Below, piece after piece: positions 15,852 through 27,175 of a DNA stretch of 64,000 nucleotides. The stretch comes from Terrimicrobiaceae bacterium. GTDB taxonomy: Bacteria > Verrucomicrobiota > Verrucomicrobiia > Chthoniobacterales > Terrimicrobiaceae. The notes beneath the pieces are model-generated. The model had not been told where the DNA came from and made no database searches. It was given only the letters and a program-made list of their open reading frames with translations. Location of the stretch: positions 248,001 to 312,000 of the forward strand of contig JAGYIV010000008.1 in the NCBI GenBank assembly GCA_018402345.1, read 5' to 3'. Numbering within the stretch: position 1 is the first letter of the stretch; each line of letters begins with the position of its first letter. Position numbers and translations under genes: made by a program.

Positions 15852-18413
15852 TCAGACCGCGGGTGTCTCCTCTTCCTCCTCCTCGTCGCTGATGACGGGG
15901 GCGATGCCTTGGAGGACTTCGCCGGGGCGGAGGTCAATGAGTTTCACGCCTTGGGCGTTGCGACCGGTTTCGCGGATTTCTTTGATGCGGGTGCGGACCA
16001 TTTTGCCTTTGTTTGTGATCAACATCAGCTCGTCGTCGTCGCGGACGGTGAGGGCTCCGGCGACGCCACCGGTTTTGTCGGTGGTTTTCATGGTGATGAT
16101 GCCTTTGCCGCCACGGCCTTGGAGGCGGTATTCCTCGAAGCTGGTGCGCTTGCCGAAGCCGTTCTCGCCAGCGACGAGGAGCAGGCAGTCTTTGTTCACG
16201 AGAGCGGTGCCGACGATGTAGTCGCCTTTACCGGGGCGGATGCCCCAGACGCCGACAGTGTTGCGGCCCTGGTCGCGAAGCTCCTCTTCGGTGAAGCGGA
16301 TGCTCATGCCTTCATGCGTGATGAGAACGATCTCGTCGTGGCCAGTGGTGAGTTTGCAATCGATGAGGCGGTCGCCTTCCTCGATCTGGATGGCGATGAT
16401 GCCGCCTTTGCGGATGTTTTTAAAATCCGAGAGGTTGGATTTTTTGACGATGCCGCTGCGGGTGGCGAAGAGGATGTGGAGGTTTTCGTTCCAGGTTTCC
16501 TCGGGGGTTTTCTGGCCTTGGACGCGGATCGTGGAGGCAATTTTTTCGTCCTGTTTCAGCTCGAGAAGGTTCGCGATGGAGCGGCCTTTGCTGGCGCGGG
16601 AGCCTTCGGGGATTTCGAACACGCGCTCGACATAGCAGCGGCCCATGGTCGTGAAGAACATGAGGTAGTCGTGCGTGGTGGCGGTGAAGAGATATTCAAC
16701 GAAGTCGCTGTCTTCCTCTTTCTCTGACTCGCGGGCGGTCATGCCGATGACGCCTTTGCCGCCGCGTTTCTGGGCGCGGAAGGAGCTAACGAGCGTGCGC
16801 TTGATGAAGCCGTTGTGGGTGAGGGTAACGATGACGCCTTCGTTGGCGATGAGGTCTTCGATGGCCATCTCGCCTTCGTCGGGAACGATCTGGGTGCGGC
16901 GCGGGGTGGCGTATTTCTTTTGGATCTCGCGGAGCTCGTTTTTGATGATGGTGAGGACGCGTTTTTCCTTCGCGAGGATGTCCATGAGGTCCTTGATTTT
17001 TTCGATCAAGGCGTCGTATTCGGCTTTGATGCTGTCGCGCTCGAGGCCGGTCAACTGATAGAGGCGGAGGTCGAGGATGTGGCCGACTTGTTTCTCGGTG
17101 AACTTGTAGTTGCCATCGACGATGCGGGCCTCGCTGCGGATGAGGATACCGATTTTTTCCACGGCTTTCTGGGTCCACGAAAGCGCCATGAGTTTAGCCT
17201 TGGCTTCGTCGCGGTCTTTGGAGTCACGGATGATTTTGATGAAGTCGTCGAGGTTCGCGAGGGCGATGAGGTAGCCTTCGAGCTTCTCGCAATCGACTTC
17301 GGCCTCGTCGAGGAGGTAGCGGGTGCGGCGGAGGATGACTTCGCGGCGGTGCTCGATGTAGCAGGTGATGGCATCTTTGAGCGAAAGGAGCTTCGGCTTG
17401 CCGCGGTCGATGGCGAGCATGTTCGTGCTGAAGGAGGACTCCAGCGCGGTGTGCTTGTAGAGATTGTTGATGATGACCTTCGGGTTGCCGTCGCGCTTGA
17501 GTTCGATGACGATGCGGGTGTCCTCGGCGGACTCGTCGCGGACATCACTGATGCCGGTGAGGATTTTTTCCGTCACGAGACCGGCGATGCGTTTGACCAA
17601 CTCGGCACGGTTCACATTGAAGGGAATTTCGGTGACGACGATGGATTCGCGTCCGCCTTTTCCTTCCTCGACGCCGATGCGGCCACGGACGCGCACGGAG
17701 CCACGGCCGGTTTCGAAATAGGAACGGATGCCGGCGGCGCCTTGGATGAGGCAACCGGTGGGGAAGTCGGGGCCTTTCATGAAGGCCATGAGGCCTTCGA
17801 CGGTGATGTCGGGGTCATCAATCTGCGCGCAGATGGCGTCGATGCATTCGCCGAGATTGTGGGGCGGCATGTTCGTGGCCATGCCGACAGCGATGCCTGT
17901 GCCGCCGTTGACGAGGAGGTTCGGGAAGGCGGCGGGAAAGACGATGGGTTCCTCACTTTTTTCGTCGTAGGTGGCGACGAAATCGACGGTGCCGAGGTTC
18001 ATGTCGGTCATGAGCGAAGCACCGAGGTGGTCGAGCCGGGCCTCGGTGTAACGCATGGACGCGGGCGGGTCGCCGTCCACGGAGCCGAAATTTCCCTGGC
18101 TTTGGACGAGCGTGTCGCGCATCGCCCAGGGCTGGGCCATGTGGACGAGGGTCGGGTAGATTGCCTGGTCGCCATGCGGGTGGTAGTTGCCCATCGTCTC
18201 GCCGACGATCTTGGCGCACTTGACGAAGGATCGGGTGGGAAGGACGCCGAGTGTCTGCATCGCGTAGAGGATGCGGCGCTGCGAGGGCTTGAGGCCGTCA
18301 CGGGCGTCCGGCAAAGCGCGGGAGACGATGACGGACATCGAGTAGTCGAGGAACGACTTCGACATCTCGGTGGCGACATTTACGAGTTCGACTTTTTCGT
18401 TTTGGGTATACAT
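15852..18413 (-). CDS. gyrA: DNA gyrase subunit A
   Basis: GyrA is the breakage-reunion subunit of the A2B2 gyrase that introduces negative supercoils. The 853-residue product has the catalytic Tyr in MRYTEARL (about 122), the winged-helix/tower region, and the C-terminal beta-pinwheel with its GyrA box QKRGGKG (about 560), which separates gyrase from topoisomerase IV. It ends in an acidic tail (DEEEEEE). The quinolone-determining segment reads HPHGDQAIYPTLV: Gln and Pro replace the usual Ser 83 and Asp 87 of E. coli. gyrB lies upstream on the same strand, with a toxin-antitoxin pair between. Confidence 0.97.
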   Translation of the reverse strand: MYTQNEKVELVNVATEMSKSFLDYSMSVIVSRALPDARDGLKPSQRRILYAMQTLGVLPTRSFVKCAKIVGETMGNYHPHGDQAIYPTLVHMAQPWAMRDTLVQSQGNFGSVDGDPPASMRYTEARLDHLGASLMTDMNLGTVDFVATYDEKSEEPIVFPAAFPNLLVNGGTGIAVGMATNMPPHNLGECIDAICAQIDDPDITVEGLMAFMKGPDFPTGCLIQGAAGIRSYFETGRGSVRVRGRIGVEEGKGGRESIVVTEIPFNVNRAELVKRIAGLVTEKILTGISDVRDESAEDTRIVIELKRDGNPKVIINNLYKHTALESSFSTNMLAIDRGKPKLLSLKDAITCYIEHRREVILRRTRYLLDEAEVDCEKLEGYLIALANLDDFIKIIRDSKDRDEAKAKLMALSWTQKAVEKIGILIRSEARIVDGNYKFTEKQVGHILDLRLYQLTGLERDSIKAEYDALIEKIKDLMDILAKEKRVLTIIKNELREIQKKYATPRRTQIVPDEGEMAIEDLIANEGVIVTLTHNGFIKRTLVSSFRAQKRGGKGVIGMTARESEKEEDSDFVEYLFTATTHDYLMFFTTMGRCYVERVFEIPEGSRASKGRSIANLLELKQDEKIASTIRVQGQKTPEETWNENLHILFATRSGIVKKSNLSDFKNIRKGGIIAIQIEEGDRLIDCKLTTGHDEIVLITHEGMSIRFTEEELRDQGRNTVGVWGIRPGKGDYIVGTALVNKDCLLLVAGENGFGKRTSFEEYRLQGRGGKGIITMKTTDKTGGVAGALTVRDDDELMLITNKGKMVRTRIKEIRETGRNAQGVKLIDLRPGEVLQGIAPVISDEEEEEETPAV

Positions 18414-18431
18414 GGGTGCGGAGAGATATGG

Positions 18432-18866
18432 TTAGACGGGGAGGGTTTCAGGAAAGAGCGGGATGCGGAGTTTTTCGGCGGCGGCGCGCATGCGGGAGTC
18501 GGTGGCACAGAGGGGGAAAACTTGAGAAATGTCGCAAGCTGCCAATTGGATTGCATCAAGAGTGCGCAGGGCAGTTGACAAGTTGCAGCCTTCCATGACT
18601 TCCGCTGCCTTGGTGAAAACAGGTTCGTTCAGAGGGAATATTTTAATTTCTCCACACATGATTTTCTCCTGAAAGGCCTGCCAAGCAGACAATCGTTGTG
18701 TTTCGGAAATAATCTTTCCCCTGCGCTTTGAATAAAGGGCTGCCCGGACTTCCAATAGCGAAAGTGCGGATGTGGCCACACGCAGATTTTTCAGAGATGC
18801 CTCAAAGAAGTCACTGAGCTCCTCTTTGACCAACAACTTCACAATTATAGCGCTGTCGAGATACAT
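18432..18866 (-). CDS. PIN-domain toxin (VapC-like)
   Basis: PIN proteins are Mg-dependent ribonucleases, commonly the toxin of VapBC modules. The 144-residue product has the acidic set: Asp in MYLDSAIIVKL, Glu in LLEVRAAL, Asp in TLDAIQLA and Asp in CATDSRM. The ATG overlaps the antitoxin stop by one base (TGATG), so translation is coupled; this fixes the start at 18866 rather than upstream Met codons. The last codons end 18 bases before gyrA starts. An rRNA or tRNA target is usual for the family but cannot be read here. Confidence 0.88.
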   Translation of the reverse strand: MYLDSAIIVKLLVKEELSDFFEASLKNLRVATSALSLLEVRAALYSKRRGKIISETQRLSAWQAFQEKIMCGEIKIFPLNEPVFTKAAEVMEGCNLSTALRTLDAIQLAACDISQVFPLCATDSRMRAAAEKLRIPLFPETLPV

Positions 18867-19195
18867 CACCAACCTCGTGAATCGCGATCTTCGCGGATGA
18901 TTTCCTCGGCGGTTGGCCCACCGCGCCAAGGAGGCATTTTTGCCAAATGCTCGCGTGTGCCAGTGAATGGAACCCAGCGTTGCTTATCTGCCGAGACAAT
19001 CACTGCCTTGGGTTTCCCACCGCTGGTGATTGTGATGTCCTCACCTTGTTGGGCTATATCGAGGAGTGCGGAGAGATGCGCTTTCGCGGCGCGGACACCA
19101 ATGGTTTTACCGATGCCCGGGACGAGCGCAATTTCCTGAAGCACGGGCGATGACTCGTCCTTAAGATCGTTGAAGTAGTTGATAGATTTCTTCAT
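18866..19195 (-). CDS. Phd/YefM-family antitoxin
   Basis: The 109-residue product contains the Phd/YefM fold: IGVRAAKAHLSALLDIAQQGEDITITSGGKPKAVIVSA, a DNA-binding N-terminal half, followed by a polar tail rich in Arg and Trp that would wrap the toxin. It precedes and overlaps the PIN gene, the usual antitoxin-first order, and probably represses its own promoter. The first 30 residues are not conserved, so a later start is possible. It lies between gyrB (ends 19269) and gyrA. Confidence 0.88.
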   Translation of the reverse strand: MKKSINYFNDLKDESSPVLQEIALVPGIGKTIGVRAAKAHLSALLDIAQQGEDITITSGGKPKAVIVSADKQRWVPFTGTREHLAKMPPWRGGPTAEEIIREDRDSRGW

Positions 19196-19245
19196 GACTC
19201 AATGTAGTCACGCGTAGTCACGGTGTCAAATTTTGGTTTTCTGTC

Positions 19246-19262
19246 GCGGGCGGGACGCCCGC
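19246..19262. repeat. GC-rich palindrome after gyrB
   Basis: GCGGGCG and CGCCCGC pair around GGA just downstream of the gyrB stop. No T run follows on the minus strand, so it may be a rho-assisted 3' end hairpin or an intergenic repeat; the palindrome at 8341 has the same architecture. Confidence 0.5.
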
Positions 19263-19268
19263 GCTACA

Positions 19269-21935
<2,667 letters not shown>

Positions 21936-21956
21936 CTATGGCCACAGGATGTTGGG

Positions 21957-23576
21957 ATGAAGCAATCGGCATCCCACAACATATTGGGTCGATTCATGCT
22001 TTCCAAAAATCTCCGATTCCGGGTTTTTGAAACCTGCTGGCTTCTCTTGATGCTCACAATGGCCTGGGCGGCATTTACATGGAATGCAGATCACGTCTTT
22101 TACGAAGGGAATGTATATTTTGCCGATGGCGATTGCTACGCACGAATGACACGTGTGCGCGATCTTGAAAACACTGGATTTCATACTATTAGATATCATT
22201 TATTTGAAAATTATCCCGACGGCACGGTTCCCCATACCACGTTGCCGCTGGATGCGTTGATCCTCGCGCTTTCGCAGGGGCTCCGGTTGTTTTCGGAGCG
22301 GGGATTGGCTCTTGCAGGCGCCTGGATATCGCCGATTCTCGGGATGACCCTTGTCGCGTTGCTCACGGTGTGGGGAGCGGCGATAAAACTGCCATATCGG
22401 CATGCCATGGCTCTGATGCTCGTCGTCTCGCCGATTCTCGCCCATGGATTTCAAGTCGGCCGGCCGGACCACCAGTCCCTGCTTGCGCTTTTGATCGGCA
22501 TTTCTCTGGCCGCTGAGGCAAGCCTTTGGCAACGACGTGGCAACGCTTGGGCCTATGTCGCCGCTGTCGCTTGGGCGCTGGCACTATGGGTGTCCCTGTT
22601 CGAGCCGTTGGTCCTTCTCGGAGCGGTGCTCACCGCCAAGGCAGTTCGCCGGTTCGCCAGCCCAAACATCGAACAAGCACCCTTTGCATCGATTGCGGGT
22701 CCCCTTGGAATTTTTTGCGGCATTCTAGCGGTCGCGTTTTTCACCGATGGCCGCACGCCCGGACCGCTTGATCCCGCCTTCGGGCGATGGACACAAAACA
22801 TCGGTGAACTGCGCAGTCCGGGTTGGGGCGGGTTATTTTCCTGGTGCGGGTGGGTGCTCCCCGCAATCCCATTGCTTCTGGCGTGGAGGGCATTTCACGG
22901 CGGGGGGCCGATTTGTGGATTCTGGTCTTGGCTGGTCGCCCTCTTGATTGGCCTCTCCGCAATCCATGCCCGGTGGGGGTATTTTTTGGCGCTGGCCATG
23001 GCGATGTCCATACCCTTTGCCTTGCCTGCTTTTCGCATTCCTTTTCTCGCGTGGAGTGTATTGGTTCTTTCACTTTGGCCAGTCGCGGCCTTCTGGGAGG
23101 AAACACTCTTCCCCTCCCCTGAAACGCAATCTTTGAGATTGGAACGCATGGTTGACGCTGTGGCGCTGCGCGATGCCTCACTCTCGCTAAGCAGAGAACC
23201 GGATGGCGGCGTCGTGGCTCCCTGGTGGTTTTCTCCCGCCATCGTCTGGTGGAGCGGCAAACCCTGCGTCGCGGGGTCCTCCCATCAAAGTCTCCCGGGC
23301 ACACTCGACACCTGCCGGGTGTATTTGGCGGAAACGCCGGATGCCGCCCTCGAGATTCTGGCCGCTCGGAGAGCGCCGTATGTCATCACCTACGACCCAG
23401 ACCGCGTGATCTCAAATGCCTCCCAAATCATGGATGCGCCCCCCGCAGAACGGCCTCTGGCGTCAATCCTCTACAGATCACCGCACGCCCTCACCAGCGA
23501 TTTCACCCCGATCCATGGGAACCGTTTTTTCAAGATTCACCGCGCCTGCCTACATGACCTTGCACAGCCGGAGTGA
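21957..23576 (+). CDS. STT3-like GT-C fold membrane glycosyltransferase
   Basis: The 539-residue product has roughly eleven hydrophobic helices and a C-terminal soluble part (about 400-539). After the first helix it shows ADGDCYARMTRV (DxD-like, about 55), then ENYPDGTVPHTTLPLDAL, and GRPDHQSLLALL, in the order found in oligosaccharyltransferases of the STT3/PglB/AglB group, where these loops bind the metal and lipid-linked sugar. The C-terminal WWDYG-like motif is not obvious; APWWFSPAIVWW may stand in its place. Glycan transfer to protein or to a surface polymer is an inference. An alternative start is the Met at residue 14. AGGA precedes the ATG by about 7 bases. Confidence 0.65.
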   Translation: MKQSASHNILGRFMLSKNLRFRVFETCWLLLMLTMAWAAFTWNADHVFYEGNVYFADGDCYARMTRVRDLENTGFHTIRYHLFENYPDGTVPHTTLPLDALILALSQGLRLFSERGLALAGAWISPILGMTLVALLTVWGAAIKLPYRHAMALMLVVSPILAHGFQVGRPDHQSLLALLIGISLAAEASLWQRRGNAWAYVAAVAWALALWVSLFEPLVLLGAVLTAKAVRRFASPNIEQAPFASIAGPLGIFCGILAVAFFTDGRTPGPLDPAFGRWTQNIGELRSPGWGGLFSWCGWVLPAIPLLLAWRAFHGGGPICGFWSWLVALLIGLSAIHARWGYFLALAMAMSIPFALPAFRIPFLAWSVLVLSLWPVAAFWEETLFPSPETQSLRLERMVDAVALRDASLSLSREPDGGVVAPWWFSPAIVWWSGKPCVAGSSHQSLPGTLDTCRVYLAETPDAALEILAARRAPYVITYDPDRVISNASQIMDAPPAERPLASILYRSPHALTSDFTPIHGNRFFKIHRACLHDLAQPE

Positions 23577-23583
23577 AGAGCGC

Positions 23584-24111
23584 ATGGTTTCCGGCATGAG
23601 GATCATGGGATACTTCATTGTTGCCGCAGGCATCGCGGCGATTCTCGCAAGCGCGCCGCTTCGCGCGGATGAAACCGTGCGTCAGGTGCAACGCCATCTC
23701 TCCGCACTGGGCTACTACAACGGGGCGACCGATGGAGATGCGGGCAGCATGACAAATGCCGCGATCAGGCGTTACCAGATCGCCATGAACCTCAAGGTCA
23801 CCGGCGAACTCAACAAGCAAACCCTCGAAAAAATGGGATTGGACGCGTCGGCCACTGCTCCCGGCTACAACGCCATCCAAGCCCTGTTCCGCGGCGGCCC
23901 ACTCGCCCGCGCGGATGCCGCTAGGCAGGTCGAGACACTCCGCGCGGCCAAATTGAAACTCGCCGAACTCGGCTACTATGCCGGAGCCCACAATGGGTTA
24001 CCCGGCCCCGCCATGACCGCCGCCATCAAGGAATGGCAAACAGCCAACGGTCTCCGCTCCAACGGATTGCTCGACACAGAAACCATGCACAGCCTAGCCC
24101 TGGCGCCATGA
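23584..24111 (+). CDS. Secreted protein with two peptidoglycan-binding (PG_binding_1) domains
   Basis: After a signal peptide (about 1-28, ending PLRA-D) the 175-residue product consists of two PG_binding_1 repeats: VQRHLSALGYYNGATDGDAG to about 80, and LKLAELGYYAGAHNGLPGP to the end. Both hold the LGYY-G-DG core that grips the sugar-peptide strand. It has no catalytic domain, so it is probably an envelope-binding adaptor. A ribosome site (GGAGTGAAG) precedes ATG 23584, favouring it over ATG 23596. Its stop overlaps the next start (ATGA), so it is coupled to the DUF309 gene. Confidence 0.85.
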   Translation: MVSGMRIMGYFIVAAGIAAILASAPLRADETVRQVQRHLSALGYYNGATDGDAGSMTNAAIRRYQIAMNLKVTGELNKQTLEKMGLDASATAPGYNAIQALFRGGPLARADAARQVETLRAAKLKLAELGYYAGAHNGLPGPAMTAAIKEWQTANGLRSNGLLDTETMHSLALAP

Positions 24112-24572
24112 GCGGCAAGCACCACCGCGTCGCCGCCTTTGTCGACTCGCTTTCCAAAACATCGGAAAGCTCCCACCACCCCTGCTACTCAGGGTATTTC
24201 ACTTGCTTCAACGCCGGCGACTATTACGAAGCGCACGATGTCCTCGAGCACCTCTGGCTCGAATGCTCGGATGACAATCACAACTTTTACAAGGGGCTCA
24301 TCCAAATCGCTGGTGCCTTTGTGCATCTGAAAAAACAACACGCACGCCCTGACCACCCCGTTGATGGTCGACGCCTGCATCCAGCCGCACGCCTTCTCTC
24401 GCTCGGCAGCCGAAACATCGCCACATACGGACCCGTCCACATGGATTTGGATATCCAACGCCTCTGCGCGGTGTGCTGCGAATGGAAATACGGCATCGAA
24501 CGGCACGCGTTTTCCAAAAATCCCTGGAACCCGGATTCGAAACCCGCGATCACCCTCCTCAACACGGATTGA
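24108..24572 (+). CDS. DUF309-family protein
   Basis: The 154-residue product carries the DUF309 core: FNAGDYYEAHDVLEHLW, with the HD/E pair that is conserved in the family, followed by KGLIQIAGAFVHLKK. The family is helical and of unknown biochemical role; it is often near chromosome- or cell-wall-related genes. The ATG overlaps the preceding stop by four bases. It converges on gluQ, the two frames overlapping by 14 bases at their ends. No membrane segment or signal peptide. Confidence 0.85.
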   Translation: MSGKHHRVAAFVDSLSKTSESSHHPCYSGYFTCFNAGDYYEAHDVLEHLWLECSDDNHNFYKGLIQIAGAFVHLKKQHARPDHPVDGRRLHPAARLLSLGSRNIATYGPVHMDLDIQRLCAVCCEWKYGIERHAFSKNPWNPDSKPAITLLNTD

Positions 24573-25398
24573 CGACACCCGCCGCGGCGAGCTCCAGCAC
24601 CTCCGCCGGACTCATGCCCCGCCGCCTCAGTTCCCGCAACGCGAGCCCGCCGCTCCGCTTCGCAAGCCGCCGCCCTTCGGCATCGCACACCAACTGACAG
24701 TGACACCAAACCGGCGCGCAACCGCCCAGCGCCTCGTAAAGGAGGAGTTGCCTCGCTGTGGATGTCAACAAATCAGCCCCCCGCACCACCTCGGTGATCC
24801 CCATGGCCAGATCGTCGACCACCACCGCCAGTTCATAGGAGGGGATGCCATCCCTGTTCCACACGAGAAAATCCCCGAAATCCTTCTGCGCCATTTTTTC
24901 GATCGGCCCGAACGTTTGATCGTCAAAAACAACACGCCGCCCATCGGGAACACGGAACCGCCAGTTCCATCCCGACGGCGTCTCGTGGCACCTCGCCTCC
25001 TCAACAGACCCTCGCCACTCGACTGGAAAAACCGGTTCCTCCACATGCGGAGCGAGGGTGGACATCTCCTTCCGCGAACGCCCGCAGCGATAAACAAACC
25101 CGCCATCCCGCAACCGCCGCCAAGCGTCCAGATACAACTCCTCCCGGCGACTTTGAAACTCCGGCGCGCCATCCCAATCCAACCCAAGCCACCGGAAATC
25201 CTCCAGCGCTCCCTCGACAAACTCCTCCTTGCACCGCTGGAGATCCAAATCCTCGATCCGCAACAACAACCTCCCCCCGCACTCCCGCACCCGCCGGTGC
25301 GCCATGGAAAACGTCCACGCATGCCCGAGGTGCAAGAATCCCGTCGGTGTCGGAGCCAACCGCCCGACAACCGGCACGCCCGATTCCGCCCCGCTCAT
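24559..25398 (-). CDS. gluQ: Glutamyl-Q tRNA(Asp) synthetase
   Basis: GluQ attaches glutamate to queuosine-modified tRNA-Asp; it is a class I synthetase lacking an anticodon-binding domain. The product (about 279 residues, against 300 in E. coli) shows GRLAPTPTGFLHLGHAW (HIGH-type motif), RIEDLD, and LAKRSGGLALREL in place of KMSKS. Four Cys that might form the zinc site are visible near the middle (YRCGRS onwards) and WCHCQLV. The start is set at MSGAESG; an ATG seven codons earlier (25419) is equally possible. Confidence 0.9.
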   Translation of the reverse strand: MSGAESGVPVVGRLAPTPTGFLHLGHAWTFSMAHRRVRECGGRLLLRIEDLDLQRCKEEFVEGALEDFRWLGLDWDGAPEFQSRREELYLDAWRRLRDGGFVYRCGRSRKEMSTLAPHVEEPVFPVEWRGSVEEARCHETPSGWNWRFRVPDGRRVVFDDQTFGPIEKMAQKDFGDFLVWNRDGIPSYELAVVVDDLAMGITEVVRGADLLTSTARQLLLYEALGGCAPVWCHCQLVCDAEGRRLAKRSGGLALRELRRRGMSPAEVLELAAAGVVNPC

Positions 25399-25529
25399 CG
25401 ACGGAAAAAAACTTTGCAAAACAATATCATGACAGTGGATGGCATTTCCATATCCTACGACACCCCCGCTTGGCGCAAGACTCGATCACCAGCGGTAGAA
25501 ATCTGGACAGCCCGCCGACCCCACCATCC

Positions 25530-26678
25530 ATGCCCGACCTGACCACAGAGATTCTCAGGAGCCGCAAAGAGGTTTTCGAGTTGGAATCCGAATACAGGGA
25601 ACTCTACGACTCCCTGTCCTGTCCGAATGTCTACATGTCTCCGGAGTGGGTCTACACATGGCTCCTGAGCCTTGGGCGTTCCTACGAAGCATGGTTCCTC
25701 GTTTGCCGCGACGGCGGACGACTTGCTGGCGTGTGGCCGTTTTTCGAATACCGCCAACCCGTTTTCGGCACCGGCCTCCTGCCTATCGGAGCCCAGGTGG
25801 CCGACGCCTTCGATCCTGTCGCCCGGGCGGACTGCATGGAGACGATGAGTGCCGCGCTCATCCACGCAGCCGCTGACCATACATTCATCTGGTTGCCACT
25901 CGTGACCCTCGACTTCACCCAGCGCGTCCTCAAACCCGCCCTCGCCGACCTCTCCCCCCGCCACCTTCTCAGGAAAAGAACCCCACGTTTCCTCATCGGC
26001 CTCGACCGCTTTGCGAACGCACAGGATTTTCAGGAACGTGTCTTTGGCCCCAAAACCCGCCAGAGCCTCCGCCGCAAGGAACGCAAACTCCACGATGCCG
26101 GCGAAGTCTCGATCTCGTTCCTGGAGGACCCTTCCCTGATCACCCCTTGGCTCCGAAAAATCATGGAGGTAGAACTCGCAAGCTGGAAGGGCGAAAGAGG
26201 CGTGGGCATCTTCCGCAGCGCATCCCTGCGCTCCTTCTACCATCTGCTCCTCGAGAACCTTGCCGCAAACAACCGCTTCCGTCTCGCGATCATGACCCTC
26301 GGCGACCGGCTCGCGGCCTATGAAATCGGCCTCCTCGGCCCCGACACCTACTGCATGCACTCGACCTCGTTCGATCCCGAGTTTGCTCCATTCTCCCCGG
26401 GCCGCCTCCTCATGCTGCGCTCGATCGAACGTTGCATGGAGGAAAAGCGCCACGTCTACGACTTCATGCAGAACGACCAGGAGTTCAAACGCCAGATGTC
26501 CACCCACGAATCCAGCCTCTGGGATTGCATTCTTTTTCCAAAATCGACCAAGGGCGCTCTGGTCTCCCTCCTCGTGCGCTCCATCCACGGGTGGAACGAA
26601 TGGAAAAAACGCCGCGCAAAACCCTCCCCCGGCTCCCCTTCACGAACCCCAGCGGATTCAAACACAACATCCGACTGA
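25530..26678 (+). CDS. CelD/FemAB-like GNAT acetyltransferase
   Basis: The 382-residue cytoplasmic protein has the tandem GNAT layout of PF13480 (CelD/BcsL): YMSPEWVYTWLLSLG near the N-terminus, SLRRKERKLHDAG in the middle (about 180), and the second GNAT fold with LGDRLAAYEIGLLGPDTYCMHST and SPGRLLMLRSIERCMEEKRHVYDFMQNDQEFK. Relatives acetylate or otherwise modify exopolysaccharides, including cellulose. No polysaccharide operon surrounds it. The start at 25530 (MPDLTTE) avoids a long, non-conserved extension. Confidence 0.8.
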   Translation: MPDLTTEILRSRKEVFELESEYRELYDSLSCPNVYMSPEWVYTWLLSLGRSYEAWFLVCRDGGRLAGVWPFFEYRQPVFGTGLLPIGAQVADAFDPVARADCMETMSAALIHAAADHTFIWLPLVTLDFTQRVLKPALADLSPRHLLRKRTPRFLIGLDRFANAQDFQERVFGPKTRQSLRRKERKLHDAGEVSISFLEDPSLITPWLRKIMEVELASWKGERGVGIFRSASLRSFYHLLLENLAANNRFRLAIMTLGDRLAAYEIGLLGPDTYCMHSTSFDPEFAPFSPGRLLMLRSIERCMEEKRHVYDFMQNDQEFKRQMSTHESSLWDCILFPKSTKGALVSLLVRSIHGWNEWKKRRAKPSPGSPSRTPADSNTTSD

Positions 26679-26710
26679 CTTCCTTGGCACCCATCTCAAC
26701 CGGTCGACAT

Positions 26711-26746
26711 AAAAAAACGGGACCGCCGCAGGGCGATCCCGTTTTG
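26711..26746. terminator. Bidirectional terminator between the acetyltransferase gene and rpsI
   Basis: ACGGGA pairs with TCCCGT with an inner CGCC/GGCG stem. Seven A precede it on the + strand (a T run for rpsI on the minus strand) and GTTTTG follows, so both converging transcripts could end here. Confidence 0.8.
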
Positions 26747-26765
26747 TCGGGAAGGGAAAGCGGTC

Positions 26766-27161
26766 TTAGCGCTTGGAGAACTGGAAACGCTTGCGCGCTC
26801 CGGGTTGACCGGGCTTTTTGCGCTCCTTCATGCGAGGATCGCGGGTCAAGAGGCCTTCCTCTTTCAGGGAACCGCGAATCTCGCTGTTCAGCTCGACCAG
26901 CGCGCGGCTCAACGCCAAACGAAGGGCGCCGGCTTGGCCATTGATGCCACCGCCGCAGGTCTTCGCAGTGATGTCGTAGCTGTGCACGGAGTTCGCGATC
27001 TCCAACGGACGCAGAATCTGGTTTTGCAACGAGAGGCTGGTGAAGTAATCGGAAAAATCACGGCCGTTGACCTTGATCTTGCCACTGCCCGAGAGCAGTC
27101 GAATGCTGGCGACCGAGGTTTTGCGGCGGCCTGTTGTTTGAACGGGTGTTGTGTTGCTCAT
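26766..27161 (-). CDS. rpsI: 30S ribosomal protein S9
   Basis: A component of the small subunit head whose C-terminal tail reaches the P-site tRNA. The 131-residue product shows TTGRRKTSVASIRL at the start, KIKVNGRDFSDYF, GGGINGQAGALRLALSRAL, and the family-typical basic end PGARKRFQFSKR with the terminal Lys-Arg. It follows rplM by 14 bases, the conserved L13-S9 pair, and ends at a strong terminator. Confidence 0.98.
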   Translation of the reverse strand: MSNTTPVQTTGRRKTSVASIRLLSGSGKIKVNGRDFSDYFTSLSLQNQILRPLEIANSVHSYDITAKTCGGGINGQAGALRLALSRALVELNSEIRGSLKEEGLLTRDPRMKERKKPGQPGARKRFQFSKR

Positions 27162-27175
27162 GGTCTTGGTGTGGT

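Noticed and set aside
16815-18578. Long plus-strand frame opposite gyrA (587 codons)
   Set aside because: The opposite strand is unmistakably gyrA; the frame has no domain and arises from codon bias.
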